From positions 740,741-804,740 of the forward strand of contig NZ_JAGGNR010000008.1 in assembly GCF_018614975.1 (NCBI RefSeq): a stretch of 64,000 nucleotides of DNA. The letters are read 5' to 3'. The translations under genes and the position numbers were made by a program. The notes below the pieces were generated by a model. It saw only the letters and a list, made by a program, of their open reading frames with translations. It was not told the origin of the DNA and did no database searches. This DNA comes from Paenibacillus polymyxa (GTDB taxonomy: Bacteria > Bacillota > Bacilli > Paenibacillales > Paenibacillaceae). How positions within the stretch are numbered: position 1 is the stretch's first letter; each line of letters opens with the position of its first letter. Of this stretch, positions 36,220 through 45,241 are shown one piece after another.

Positions 36220-36735
36220 TCAGTTGTTTACATTTCGGCTCGTATGAGAGGCCAGCTTCTGCTCCCACTCCTCACGGAGCATCCCCATACGAATTGAATC
36301 ATAGTACTGCCCTCGAACGATGCGACACTTCCGCATTCGCCCCTCCACCTGTAATCCGGCTTTCACAGCCGCACGCATCATACGTTCATTACCAGACCAA
36401 GTAGTCAATCCAACCCGAACCAAAGGCATCTGTTCGAACAAATGACTTGACCACATGACAAGTGAGCGTGTGCCAACCCCGCGTCCCCACTGGACAGATC
36501 TGTATATTACAATCCCCATTTCCAGCCACATGGATAACTCATCTTCTATGTAATAGCTGATTGTACCCACAATTTGTCTGTCGGATTCTATAATACGGAT
36601 CGATACCGGTTTGGAATCACTTGGATCTACGTCCAACCGTTTGAGCATACCTTGTTCAAAACTTTCATAACTTTCGTGTTTAAGTGGGTAATAGGGTGCA
36701 TCCCATTGCTTCCATTCAGGTTCGTCATCACTGTA
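36220..36735 (-). pseudogene. 5'-truncated GNAT acetyltransferase gene fused behind rpiA
   Basis: The frame immediately after the rpiA stop TAA, and in the same frame as rpiA, encodes acetyltransferase sequence (DEPEWKQWDAPYYPL, then SYESFEQGMLKRLDVDPSD), but contains no ATG, GTG, TTG or CTG until an internal ATG at 36648, which has no proper ribosome binding site. The intact family protein carries about 25-40 more residues at the N-terminus (first strand and helix). The rest is complete: acetyl-CoA loop VQWGRGVGTRSLVMW, then VGLTTWSGNERMMRAAVKAG and YYDSIRMGMLREEW. A 142-residue product from 36648 would lack the first structural elements. A deletion that joined the gene to the rpiA end is the likely cause. 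Confidence 0.65.
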
Positions 36736-37407
36736 TTAAGAACGATGAAGCTCTTCAATACTTCCGTCCGCATTGGCAAGAATGACTGTACTGGCCATAT
36801 CAACAAATAGCCCGTTATCAACAACACCTGGTAACATGTTCAATTGAACATTCAGGTCCGCAGCGTGATCAATCGCCTCCAAGTGGCAATCCGCTATCAG
36901 GTTTCCGTTGTCCGTCCGATAACGTTGCTGTCCATCCATCCGCCACTGTGGTTGACACCCCAGTTTTTCGAGCGCCTGGAAGGTCCACTCAGAAGCAAAT
37001 GGAACAACCTCAACCGGAAGCGGGAATTTCCCCAACTTTTGCACGGCTTTGCTGCCATCCGCTACAATAATCAATTTGTCACTATTGGCCGCCACGATTT
37101 TCTCACGCAGAAGAGCCCCGCCCCCCCCTTTAATCAGGTTAAATTCGGGATCGACTTCATCAGCGCCATCAATGGTCAGATCCAGACGTCCAATCTGGTC
37201 AAATGGGACGATGGGAATCCCCCATTCACGGGCAAGCTTGTCCGAAGCCTCCGAAGTGGCAACCGCTTGAATGTTCAGTCCATCACGCACGCGCTCACCG
37301 ATTCGGCAGATGGCATAATAAGCTGTTGAACCTGTACCTAATCCAACCTTCATTCCATCTTCAACATATTCTGCCGCACGCTCTGCTGCTATCTGTTTAA
37401 GATTCAT
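36736..37407 (-). CDS. rpiA: ribose-5-phosphate isomerase A
   Basis: Interconverts ribose 5-phosphate and ribulose 5-phosphate in the pentose phosphate pathway, 223 residues, full length. Phosphate-binding GLGTGSTAYYAI, catalytic-site motif DLTIDGADEVDP (Asp/Asp), and KGGGGALLREKIVA (Lys, Glu) are all present, as is VPFASEW. GGGGG stands seven bases before the ATG at 37407. The coding end EELHRS is intact, although foreign acetyltransferase sequence follows directly after the stop. Confidence 0.96.
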   Translation of the reverse strand: MNLKQIAAERAAEYVEDGMKVGLGTGSTAYYAICRIGERVRDGLNIQAVATSEASDKLAREWGIPIVPFDQIGRLDLTIDGADEVDPEFNLIKGGGGALLREKIVAANSDKLIIVADGSKAVQKLGKFPLPVEVVPFASEWTFQALEKLGCQPQWRMDGQQRYRTDNGNLIADCHLEAIDHAADLNVQLNMLPGVVDNGLFVDMASTVILANADGSIEELHRS

Positions 37408-37604
37408 CTATAAACCCCCGCTGCTCATAATTTGAGAAATGCATATGTAGTTATTATAGATAAAACCGCTTCCGATGTATATCCGTGCCTTCTGTTGCAT
37501 CTTTGCCAACATATTTTTGTTTTGTTGAAGGATGTATTTTTACCCACCATGTTATAGAATACAGAATGAAGCTAAAAAATGGGAAATTTAAAAATAAACA
37601 GTTC
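37408..37604. other. AT-rich intergenic region upstream of rpiA
   Basis: Between rpiA (minus) and the chemoreceptor leader I see no gene. The rpiA promoter should lie near 37440-37480, but no pair of hexamers stands out. Confidence 0.4.
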
Positions 37605-37629
37605 TAAATACCTATAAACCATCTGATAT
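37605..37629 (+). promoter_or_regulatory. possible SigD-type promoter upstream of the chemoreceptor gene
   Basis: TAAA, a 13-base spacer and TCTGATAT resemble the motility sigma factor consensus TAAA-N14/15-GCCGATAT (6 of 8 in the -10, spacing one short). A second weaker candidate (TAAG, 14 bases, ACTGATAA) lies at 37753-37778. SigD commonly drives chemoreceptor genes; neither match is decisive. Confidence 0.3.
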
Positions 37630-37746
37630 GTCCATAAATACGTAAAATATTAAAATATATTTAACGATACTATTCAATTTAACGACATTTTATACGACAT
37701 ATTAATTATAGATGTGTTTTAATAATTAGACACCTATGGTTCATAC

Positions 37747-37843
37747 GGTACATAAGTCTCTACGAAAGCGACTGATAATCCAAGACCATGGTCGCATAAA
37801 TTTCCTTTGGAGGGGATTATGGAATGATCTAGTTCACTGTACC
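37747..37843 (+). promoter_or_regulatory. possible structured leader RNA before the chemoreceptor gene
   Basis: Complementary pieces by eye: GGTACA (37747-37752) with TGTACC (37838-37843) as a closing stem; GCGAC (37769-37773) with GTCGC (37791-37795) as a hairpin; and TAATCC (37776-37781) in that hairpin's loop with GGATTA (37814-37819), which would make a pseudoknot. I do not recognise a known riboswitch class. The stems are short and could be chance. Confidence 0.3.
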
Positions 37844-37893
37844 AAAGCAACCCTAAAGTTTCTTAATTTAAAGAAGATCAGGAGTGGAATTTA

Positions 37894-39660
37894 GTGAAAT
37901 CATTAAGCTGGAAAAGCATGTCATTTTTTTCTAAAAATTTGTTACTCTCATTTACGAATATCATTATCATCGGGGTAGCACTTATCGCAAGCAGTTACTA
38001 TTTTCAGAAAACGGTTCTAGTCGATCAATTGCATGGACAGGTTGCACAAATCACCAAGAAGTGGGCTGAAGATATCAACCCAGCCGATGTACAAGCTGCT
38101 ATTGATGAAGGCGGTTATGACGGAGCAACACAAACGAAATTACGAGCGTATTTCGATGAGATGCAAGAATATTATCCTAACATTGCACAAGCCTACATCT
38201 TCGGTGTTGAGCTCGGTGGCGATAACAAGAGATTAACTTCCCTTGTAGCGATGCCGACCAACCTAAGAGAGGCTTTTCAAAGTGAGAACGTAAATATTGG
38301 TGACATGTATGAGCAACCGGTCGTTGTAGCCAATGCACTGAAAGAAATGCTTAATACGGATCGCCCGACATTCACAACATTTTATTCCGATGATTTCGGT
38401 ACATGGACAACCATTGCATATCCAATCAAAGACAGCAACGGTAAGATTTTCTCATATTTTGCCGTTGATGCAGATGCATCAGCCGTACCCGCGGGACTGA
38501 ACTCCTTGCTCAAAAACGGAATTATCATCCTTGTGGCCTTCTTGCTGTTATTCCTGATTATCCAATACCTTGTAGTTAAAAACACACTTTCCCCTATCCG
38601 TCACTTGATCAAAGGAATTGATGACGTCAGTCGGGGTAATTTGAATGTCAACATTCCGACAGGCAAAGACGATCTGGGACTCGTTAACGAGAAGTTCAAC
38701 ACCATGGTTCGCAAAATCAACGATACTATCGTAAAAGTGCAAATCACATCACAAGAAGTAAATCAGTCTGCCAAAGAGTTATATGAAGTTTCCGAGCGCA
38801 ACAGTGAGAATGCAGATTCCATTAATAATAATGTGACTCAAATCACTTCCAACATTCGTTCACAGGAACAGGCAACCCGGGATAGTGCACGTGCCATGTC
38901 CGAGATGGCTACCGTAATCCAGACGATTGCCAGCAGCTCGGCAAGTGTAGCGGATGAAGCCTATGAGATGGAACGTCGTTCGCAACAAGGTAATAGCGTT
39001 GTCCGTCAGGTATCTGAACAGATGAATCTGATTACGGAATCGGTTAAGAATACCGCTTCTGCCATTGAGGTTCTGGAGAGTCGTTCACAGGAAATCGGCG
39101 ATATTCTCAATATCATCTCGGGAATCTCCAGCCAGACAAACTTGCTTGCTCTTAATGCATCCATTGAAGCAGCTCGTGTTGGTGAAGAAGGAAGAGGATT
39201 TGCAGTTGTTGCAGGTGAAGTACGCAAACTTGCCGAGCAGTCTGAACAAGCGACCAGCCAGGTTGGCGTATTGATCCAAGAGATTCAAGCTGGAATTAAA
39301 CAAGCTGTACGTGCAATGGAACAAGGTACGTCAGAAGTAGATACAGGGCTCAGCGTAGCCGATCAAACAGGACAACTGTTCGAAGATATTTTAGAAGCAG
39401 CGAAAAAAGTATCTAATCAGATTCAGGAAGTATCAAGTGCGACGGAAGAAATCTCTGCGGGTACGGAGGAAATGACCGCTACAGCGGATGATTTGTCTTC
39501 AAGCGTAAGTAAAACAGCAAACAGCAGTGAACAAATTTCCTTATCTGTTGATGAGCAGAAAGCATCTTTAATAACACTGGTAGACTCCTCCACACGCCTT
39601 AACAGCATGTCTGAGGAACTGCAAGAACTGATCTCTCATTTCAATGTAAGCAAACAATAA
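37894..39660 (+). CDS. methyl-accepting chemotaxis protein
   Basis: Transmembrane chemoreceptor that controls CheA, 588 residues. Order: transmembrane helix near 15-35, extracellular sensing region of about 170 residues (single-Cache size), second helix near 207-227, HAMP domain with the connecting residues [19 protein letters not shown], then a long cytoplasmic helical signalling domain whose tip (about residue 405-445) carries [20 protein letters not shown] and [15 protein letters not shown]. The start is a GTG at 37894, nine bases after AGGAG. Followed after 46 bases, without a terminator, by the NRPS-like gene. The ligand is unknown. Confidence 0.94.
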   Translation: MKSLSWKSMSFFSKNLLLSFTNIIIIGVALIASSYYFQKTVLVDQLHGQVAQITKKWAEDINPADVQAAIDEGGYDGATQTKLRAYFDEMQEYYPNIAQAYIFGVELGGDNKRLTSLVAMPTNLREAFQSENVNIGDMYEQPVVVANALKEMLNTDRPTFTTFYSDDFGTWTTIAYPIKDSNGKIFSYFAVDADASAVPAGLNSLLKNGIIILVAFLLLFLIIQYLVVKNTLSPIRHLIKGIDDVSRGNLNVNIPTGKDDLGLVNEKFNTMVRKINDTIVKVQITSQEVNQSAKELYEVSERNSENADSINNNVTQITSNIRSQEQATRDSARAMSEMATVIQTIASSSASVADEAYEMERRSQQGNSVVRQVSEQMNLITESVKNTASAIEVLESRSQEIGDILNIISGISSQTNLLALNASIEAARVGEEGRGFAVVAGEVRKLAEQSEQATSQVGVLIQEIQAGIKQAVRAMEQGTSEVDTGLSVADQTGQLFEDILEAAKKVSNQIQEVSSATEEISAGTEEMTATADDLSSSVSKTANSSEQISLSVDEQKASLITLVDSSTRLNSMSEELQELISHFNVSKQ

Positions 39661-39706
39661 TGTATATCCACAAACATTCGGTTTGAACCAAGGAGGAATA
39701 ACTGAA

Positions 39707-42700
39707 GTGATTGAAAAACAACCATCTTCTTCCCATTCCATGGAATCCAGCTTGCCAGTTCTGCAGATTCCACTGGATTTTGGGCGACGTCAACAATCAT
39801 TCTCCTATCAGTCTGCTCAAATCACATTACATGCTTCTCTGAGCCGTGAACTTAAACAGAAGTATGGAGAACAGATGGTGTACCCGATACTCCTCTCAGC
39901 TTATGCAGCCTTGTTATTCCGATTGTCAGCTGAACAGGAACTTGCCATAGGTATACTTTCCCCCGATCAGGCAGCTTCCTATCTTTCATTACAGATTCAG
40001 GGGAAATTGACCTTCAGCCAACTATGTCATCAGGTGTCAGAGCAGCTCAAGATTGAATACACGTTGCAAAACGGTGGATACCCTGAAACGTTTTTTATGC
40101 TGAATAGTGTACAGTTGCCTCAAGCTCCTCAAATATTAAACTGGAACGTTCGAGATGATCAGAACATGCTCATCCTCGATCTGTTCTATGATAGTTCACT
40201 GTTGAAAGAGTCTACCGTGCTGAGATATGCAGAATATTATCAGACTCTTCTACTCGCCCTTATGCGTGACGGTGAGAAAGCAATCGGTACGGTAGATATT
40301 CTTTCCGCCTCAGATCGATTGCTTTACCGTGAAATGAATGATACTTCTGTTCTCGAACCAGAGAATCAGACGGTTCATGGCTGGTTCGAAGCAACGGCAG
40401 CAGCATATCCGGATTCACCGGCGATAACATCGCCATTCAAAAGTTATACGTACAGGGAATTGAATGAACGAGCTAATCAGGTTGCACGTGTTCTGTTATC
40501 CAACGGATTGCAGAAAGGTGAATTCGTCAGTATCTTTATGGATCGAAGTCCGGAGACCATCATCTCCCTGCTTGGTATTCTGAAGGCAGGTGGTGCATAT
40601 GTTCCGATCGACCCTGAGCATCCACAAGAACGTAACAGTTATATCGTGGCAGATACGGCGTCCTCATTCGTGCTGACAACGGAAGCCTCGTTTGCCCAAG
40701 CTTCCAGCTTGTTCTCCAGTATAGCTACAGTCCGTCAGATTCTCGCTGTGGATGGTCGTTTAGCCGGATTTGCAGCAAGTAACCCCAATCTGGATATACA
40801 GCCAGACGATCTTGCGTATATTATCTACACGTCAGGGTCGACCGGTAAACCCAAAGGTGCACTGATTGCCCACCGGGGTGTAACCAATCTTGGCAGTGTG
40901 GTTCAGCGTGATTGTGACATTCAACCAGGTGATGTATTAACCCAGTTTGCTACATACAGCTTCGATGCATCCGTGTGGGATACCATTGGCGCCTTGTTCT
41001 ATGGAGCAGAATTATATCTGTTGTCTGCGGAAGAACGTGTATCCGTTGAAGAATTCGCAAGTGCAATCGAACGGACAGGAACAACCATCATTACGATACT
41101 GCCTACGATTTTCTTCAATCAGCTTGCTTCCTACTTATCCGATGAAGGTTTCCACAAGCTGGCCAAAGTCAGAATCATTACTGTAGCCGGAGAAGCCCTA
41201 TATGGTGAACAGGTTCGTGCCTTCCAGCGCAAATTTGGAAACCAGATTGATATTGTTAATGTGTATGGACCTACCGAATGTACAGTAGCCACAGCTACTC
41301 ACCGCATAAGTGAGCAGGTTCCAGAACATGTGGTGAACATCCCCATTGGTAAACCGATTCATAACTACAAAGTATACATTGTAAATGAAGAACAACAGCT
41401 CTGTCCGGCAGGTGTACCTGGTGAGGTATATATTGCTACCCCTGCACTGGCCAAAGGTTATCTGAATCAGCCAGAACGTACAAAGCAAGCATTCATTGAG
41501 AATCCGTTTGCGATAGGTGCGAAAATCTACAAATCTGGCGATATTGCCAAATTGCTGGATACCGGGTTGCTGGAATATGTTGGTCGCAGTGACTCACAGC
41601 TAAAAATTCGTGGTCACCGCATTGAGATCGGAGAGATTGAAGATCACTTTGCACGGCTTGATCAGATCCAGAACGTTGCCGTCATTCCGAAGAAAGAATC
41701 CGATGGACAAAATATGCTGGTTGGTTACTTTACATCGAAAGATGGCAGTACCCTTTCTGTTTCGGACATCAAGGCAGAACTGACGGAGAAACTTCCTTCT
41801 TATTTTGTACCGAAGTGGATCTGTCAGCTGGATGAAATGCCGATTGCACCAACTGGAAAAATCAATCGCAAAGCGATGGTATCCCTGCCTCATGTGGAAA
41901 GACATGAAGATCGTCCTGACCGGGTCATGCCTGAGACGGAGACGGAATCCATTATCCTGGACGCATGGAAAGAAATCCTTCAGCATGATGACTTCGGTGT
42001 CGAAGACAGCTTCTTCAATATCGGTGGTGATTCACTCCGGGTCATTCATGTACTGGTCATTCTGAAGCCACATTATCCGCAACTGAAAATTGCCGACTTC
42101 TTTGCCGAGAAAACAGTCCGCGCTCTCGCTCGTCGTGTGGAAGTATTGTCTCTCAGTCCTGCAGAAGTTACGGATTCAGTGGTGACCGAAGGCATGATTA
42201 CACAATTATCCGAACACCCTGTCGAGCTAACATCCCAGTTAGGTTATCCGCTCATTCGTGAACCTGAGCATGTGTTACTGACCGGAGCGACTGGTTATCT
42301 GGGCTCTCATGTGCTGCAACAGTTAATTCTGAATTCCAGTACACGAATCTACACCCTTGTTCGTCGACCATCCAATGGAATAACTGCAATGGAACGTTTG
42401 ACTAAAGTGCTGGAAGGCTATTTCGGCAAACAACTGACTGACCAGCTCTCCACTCGCGTGGAGATTATAGAAGGGGATCTCGAACAACCTAATCTCGGTC
42501 TGTCCGCTGACCAAACAATTTATGTTCAGGAACGAATTGACCGTGTCATCCACTGCGCTGCAGACGTCCGTCATTTCGGCGATGCCGATCAGTTCGCCAA
42601 AACGAATGTGAAAGGAACGGTCGCATTGCTAGACTTGATTCACAGCAAACCAGGTGCTTCCTTCCACCATGTATCCACGATGGGTATTCCGGAAGATCTC

Positions 42701-43414
42701 GCACTCAGCGGACAATGGGAATCCTCGTTGCAATATGATCGGTTCCCTGCTGACTTGCATGTGGACAACCTGTATTCGGACAGCAAGCTTGAAGCCGAGA
42801 AAGTGCTCATGATTGCCGCCGAGCAAGGTGTACCTGTCAGCATCTATCGTGCAGGTAATCTCACTTGCCACTCCGAAACTGGGCGCTTCCAGTCCAATAT
42901 TGATAGCAACGCCTTTTATCGCATGATCAAAGCGATGTTATTGCTCGGCAAGGCTCCTGCCGCGAACTGGATGGTTGATTTTACACCTATCGATTATGCA
43001 AGTGAAGCCATTGTTCATCTGGCCTTACGTCAGGATACAGCAGGTCGTGTATTCCACATCTGTAATCCGGAGCCGATCCGCTATGATGAGCTGATCCGTT
43101 CTGTGAATCGGGCTGGTTATGAAGTTGAAACGCTACCTTTTGCGGATTACACACGTTGGTTATTCGATGCCAGCATCAGCAAGGAGCCGGAAGCTCTTCA
43201 GTTGGCTATTGCACAGCTCGAAGGTGACGGTGCGAAGGATTCAGCATATGTCTATGCTTGCCCTGTCACAACGGCTTATGTGGAACCTGCCGGAATCTCA
43301 TGTGCGAGAACAGACGATCGCTTCATCTCCGCCATGTTAGACTACGCCGTTCAGATTGGGTATTTCCCGACTGCAATTCGGCGCCATAATGGCACTTCTA
43401 CAGCAATGGAGTAA
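39707..43414 (+). CDS. single-module NRPS-like enzyme with terminal reductase (partial C, A, PCP, R)
   Basis: Activates one carboxylic or amino acid, carries it as a thioester and probably releases it reductively as an aldehyde or alcohol; about 1235 residues. Residues 1-215 match only the C-terminal lobe of a condensation domain and lack HHxxxDG. The adenylation domain (about 230-740) has IIYTSGSTGKPKGALIAH, FDASVWD, VYGPTECTV, YKSGD, KIRGHRIEIGEIE and PTGKINRKAM. The carrier domain has FFNIGGDSLRV with the pantetheine Ser776. The reductase has LLTGATGYLGSHVL (about 857) and the active-site YSDSK. By eye against GrsA the pocket reads D-A-W-T-T-A-V-V-A, nearest to phenylalanine-type codes. 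The start is a GTG at 39707, ten bases after AAGGAGG. No phosphopantetheinyl transferase or second module lies nearby. Confidence 0.9.
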   Translation: MIEKQPSSSHSMESSLPVLQIPLDFGRRQQSFSYQSAQITLHASLSRELKQKYGEQMVYPILLSAYAALLFRLSAEQELAIGILSPDQAASYLSLQIQGKLTFSQLCHQVSEQLKIEYTLQNGGYPETFFMLNSVQLPQAPQILNWNVRDDQNMLILDLFYDSSLLKESTVLRYAEYYQTLLLALMRDGEKAIGTVDILSASDRLLYREMNDTSVLEPENQTVHGWFEATAAAYPDSPAITSPFKSYTYRELNERANQVARVLLSNGLQKGEFVSIFMDRSPETIISLLGILKAGGAYVPIDPEHPQERNSYIVADTASSFVLTTEASFAQASSLFSSIATVRQILAVDGRLAGFAASNPNLDIQPDDLAYIIYTSGSTGKPKGALIAHRGVTNLGSVVQRDCDIQPGDVLTQFATYSFDASVWDTIGALFYGAELYLLSAEERVSVEEFASAIERTGTTIITILPTIFFNQLASYLSDEGFHKLAKVRIITVAGEALYGEQVRAFQRKFGNQIDIVNVYGPTECTVATATHRISEQVPEHVVNIPIGKPIHNYKVYIVNEEQQLCPAGVPGEVYIATPALAKGYLNQPERTKQAFIENPFAIGAKIYKSGDIAKLLDTGLLEYVGRSDSQLKIRGHRIEIGEIEDHFARLDQIQNVAVIPKKESDGQNMLVGYFTSKDGSTLSVSDIKAELTEKLPSYFVPKWICQLDEMPIAPTGKINRKAMVSLPHVERHEDRPDRVMPETETESIILDAWKEILQHDDFGVEDSFFNIGGDSLRVIHVLVILKPHYPQLKIADFFAEKTVRALARRVEVLSLSPAEVTDSVVTEGMITQLSEHPVELTSQLGYPLIREPEHVLLTGATGYLGSHVLQQLILNSSTRIYTLVRRPSNGITAMERLTKVLEGYFGKQLTDQLSTRVEIIEGDLEQPNLGLSADQTIYVQERIDRVIHCAADVRHFGDADQFAKTNVKGTVALLDLIHSKPGASFHHVSTMGIPEDLALSGQWESSLQYDRFPADLHVDNLYSDSKLEAEKVLMIAAEQGVPVSIYRAGNLTCHSETGRFQSNIDSNAFYRMIKAMLLLGKAPAANWMVDFTPIDYASEAIVHLALRQDTAGRVFHICNPEPIRYDELIRSVNRAGYEVETLPFADYTRWLFDASISKEPEALQLAIAQLEGDGAKDSAYVYACPVTTAYVEPAGISCARTDDRFISAMLDYAVQIGYFPTAIRRHNGTSTAME

Positions 43415-43457
43415 GTTCACTCTATCATTAGCAATTAATTAATAAGGTCACACGAAG

Positions 43458-43503
43458 AGAAGCCATCTATCGTCATTCACTGACGATAAGATGGCTTCTT
43501 TAC
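43458..43503 (+). terminator. strong Rho-independent terminator after the NRPS-like gene
   Basis: An 18-bp stem (arms 43458-43475 and 43481-43499, one mismatch) with a 5-base loop, followed by TTTACTTC. It also has A/T flanks that would serve the convergent TraX gene. Confidence 0.88.
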
Positions 43504-43525
43504 TTCGCATTTTTGGATCATTCTT

Positions 43526-44146
43526 TCAGACCCATCGGATAATTGCAATGATGACAAGATGCGCTGGATAGAAATAGCGCCAGACCCAACGTGGCCCCTT
43601 CATACGGAATCCCGCTTGGTAATACTGAGCAATAGCAATGCCGGCGGTTGCGAGCACACTATACATTTGCACAGAGCTGTTATGCAGCAGAAGATATAGT
43701 GCATTTAACAAGACATGTGCCACGACAAGCACAGGACCCTGGAAATAACGGAATAACAGAACCAATAACAACCCGTACATCCCGTAATCCATCTGGCTAA
43801 TTTCCATGAACCAACCTGCTCCAATTACAATAGGAATCCCCAGTAGTTTAGATGGTAATTTATCAATAACGAATAATACCAACAGGGCTGACCACAATGT
43901 CCATACCACGTTCAGAGAATAATGATTAAACGCAGCCATGAACGGCACCTGTGATATGATCGCGATCCAGAACAGCCGCCATATGTATTTTTGTACGTCT
44001 CGTGTATGTTTATAACCGATATACACTGCAAAAGCATAGATTGGAAAAGCGATACGACCTATAATCCTCAGTTCTATAATATGTGGAAAAAAGACAGCCC
44101 CTATATGATCTATTAACATCGTGATCATGGCAATCCACTGCATCAT
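43526..44146 (-). CDS. TraX-family membrane protein
   Basis: Polytopic membrane protein of about 206 residues with roughly seven hydrophobic helices, matching the TraX family (MQWIAMITMLIDHIGAVFFP, then IGRIAFPIYAFAVYIGYKHT). The conserved DHIGAVF segment suits the TraX role as an acetylase of pilin N-termini in F plasmids; chromosomal copies in Firmicutes have no proven function. The ATG at 44146 lies seven bases after GGGGAG. The open frame continues to 44281, but that extension overlaps the tail of a GNAT pseudogene and is not real. Confidence 0.88.
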   Translation of the reverse strand: MMQWIAMITMLIDHIGAVFFPHIIELRIIGRIAFPIYAFAVYIGYKHTRDVQKYIWRLFWIAIISQVPFMAAFNHYSLNVVWTLWSALLVLFVIDKLPSKLLGIPIVIGAGWFMEISQMDYGMYGLLLVLLFRYFQGPVLVVAHVLLNALYLLLHNSSVQMYSVLATAGIAIAQYYQAGFRMKGPRWVWRYFYPAHLVIIAIIRWV

Positions 44147-44222
44147 GTTGCGACTCCCCTCCTTGTTCCCGACGACACGAGTCTGCCATTCATTTATATA
44201 GTTCGTCTTTTGGTACAACCTC

Positions 44223-44499
44223 TTATACATTATGTTCATAATACATGAATTGGGTATCCTGTGCATATCCTTCGGATTCATATAAAGCTTGCGCCTGCGT
44301 GTTACTTAACGCATAAGCCATTCGAGAGTGGCTTTTCTGCTACCAAGATCACCGATTCATGGCGTTCCATTCGTTCTCTAATATACTGACGTGCTGCCTC
44401 AATGTCAGCATTTTGGTTTTAGAACATCCTGTACTCATTGAACAATTGTCCCACTTCGTTACAATCTGGAAGACCCGCTTGTCTGATTCGGTGCTGCAT
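44223..44499 (-). pseudogene. decayed GNAT acetyltransferase gene
   Basis: A perfect AGGAGG lies eight bases before an ATG at 44499, which begins MQHRIRQAGLPDCNEVGQL and continues FNEYRMF, a normal GNAT N-terminus. TAA (44421-44419) then interrupts where Tyr is expected, and the same frame carries on with NADIEAARQYIRERMERHES. Near 44310-44335 an internal deletion that removed the acetyl-CoA loop joins it, in another frame, to the normal C-terminal end NTQAQALYESEGYAQDTQF, stopping at 44223. About 277 bases remain of an expected 450. The 73-codon open frame running from 44640 to 44419 covers only part of this and is not a separate gene. Confidence 0.75.
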
Positions 44500-44717
44500 T
44501 TCACTCACCTCCTCTGGAATGGAGACCAGCGTCTCTTTGTTTGTATTTCTTTCAATTGTAAAACAGTCCTTTCTTTTTCCCCATTCATCATCTGCATCAA
44601 AGTTTGTAGTATCTTGAGCAGTGAGCTGACATTCATTCATGCGCGCTCCCAGATTGCATCGTGCTTATCTAGTCCATGCCAATTCTGTACGTTTTGTTAT
44701 ATTGACTCCGCAATGGT
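44500..44717. other. intergenic region between the GNAT pseudogene and fucU
   Basis: It contains the former promoter zone of the decayed acetyltransferase gene. I see no other coding or structured element before the fucU terminator. Confidence 0.4.
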
Positions 44718-44760
44718 AAAAAATAAAAAGGCGACCAAAGCATCCTCTGCTCCGTCGCCG
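44718..44760 (-). terminator. Rho-independent terminator after fucU
   Basis: GGCGAC and GTCGCC form a stem around a long loop, followed on the minus strand by TTTTTATTTTTT. The stem is short, but the T-tract is strong. Confidence 0.7.
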
Positions 44761-44767
44761 TAATTAT

Positions 44768-45241
44768 TCAGTTCGATTCAGCATTCTGCTGTTCCTGACC
44801 AGGATCAGCATCGGGGAAAATGACGCCTTTCTTCAAAATCAGATTGGCATATTGCGCGCGCTCACCAGTTGCAACAATCACATAGGCATTCGAAGCACGT
44901 TTATAAAAATCAAATCGCTCTTCATGATCAAAAGCATCCGTAATGCCTTCGTATTCTTCAATCAACCGGCGGTAGTCTTCCCATATGATCGGTACTACCT
45001 GATCTCCTTCTACAACCTGCATGACAGCAGCGGGACGTTTGGCATAGGTATCCAGTGGATATAGTTGCAGGATGGCATCCAGCAGTTCAACGACTCCCAG
45101 TGCATCACAGCGTACCAGTCGCTTGGCATGACTGGCTGCGGGGAAATTGCCATCCGCCAGAACCAACTCGTCTCCATGACCCATTTCAGACATGATTTTG
45201 AGTAACTCTGGAGGTATTATTGCGGGTATATTCTTTAGCAT
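44768..45241 (-). CDS. fucU: L-fucose mutarotase, RbsD/FucU family
   Basis: Interconverts anomers of a sugar, most likely L-fucose, 157 residues. Family signatures: PPELLKIMSEMGHGDELVLADGNFP split as PPELLKIMSEMGHGDE and LVLADGNFPAASHA (catalytic His in GHGDE), and the C-terminal FYKRASNAYVIVATGERAQY, where the FucU branch has Tyr. The real start is the ATG at 45241 (MLKNIPAI), eight bases after GGAG; the longer frame to 45340 is not supported. It stands alone. Fucose is a side-chain sugar of xyloglucan, so the gene fits the hemicellulose theme, although no other fucose genes are in the window. Confidence 0.9.
   Translation of the reverse strand: MLKNIPAIIPPELLKIMSEMGHGDELVLADGNFPAASHAKRLVRCDALGVVELLDAILQLYPLDTYAKRPAAVMQVVEGDQVVPIIWEDYRRLIEEYEGITDAFDHEERFDFYKRASNAYVIVATGERAQYANLILKKGVIFPDADPGQEQQNAESN

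Noticed and set aside
37784..37793. Palindrome GACCATGGTC in the chemoreceptor leader
   Set aside because: Self-complementary down to the centre, so it cannot form a stable RNA hairpin by itself; as a DNA site it is too short to judge.
44419..44640. A 73-codon minus-strand open frame that could be a small gene
   Set aside because: Its last 27 residues are the N-terminus of a decayed GNAT gene with its own AGGAGG and ATG at 44499; the upstream part shows no protein character.
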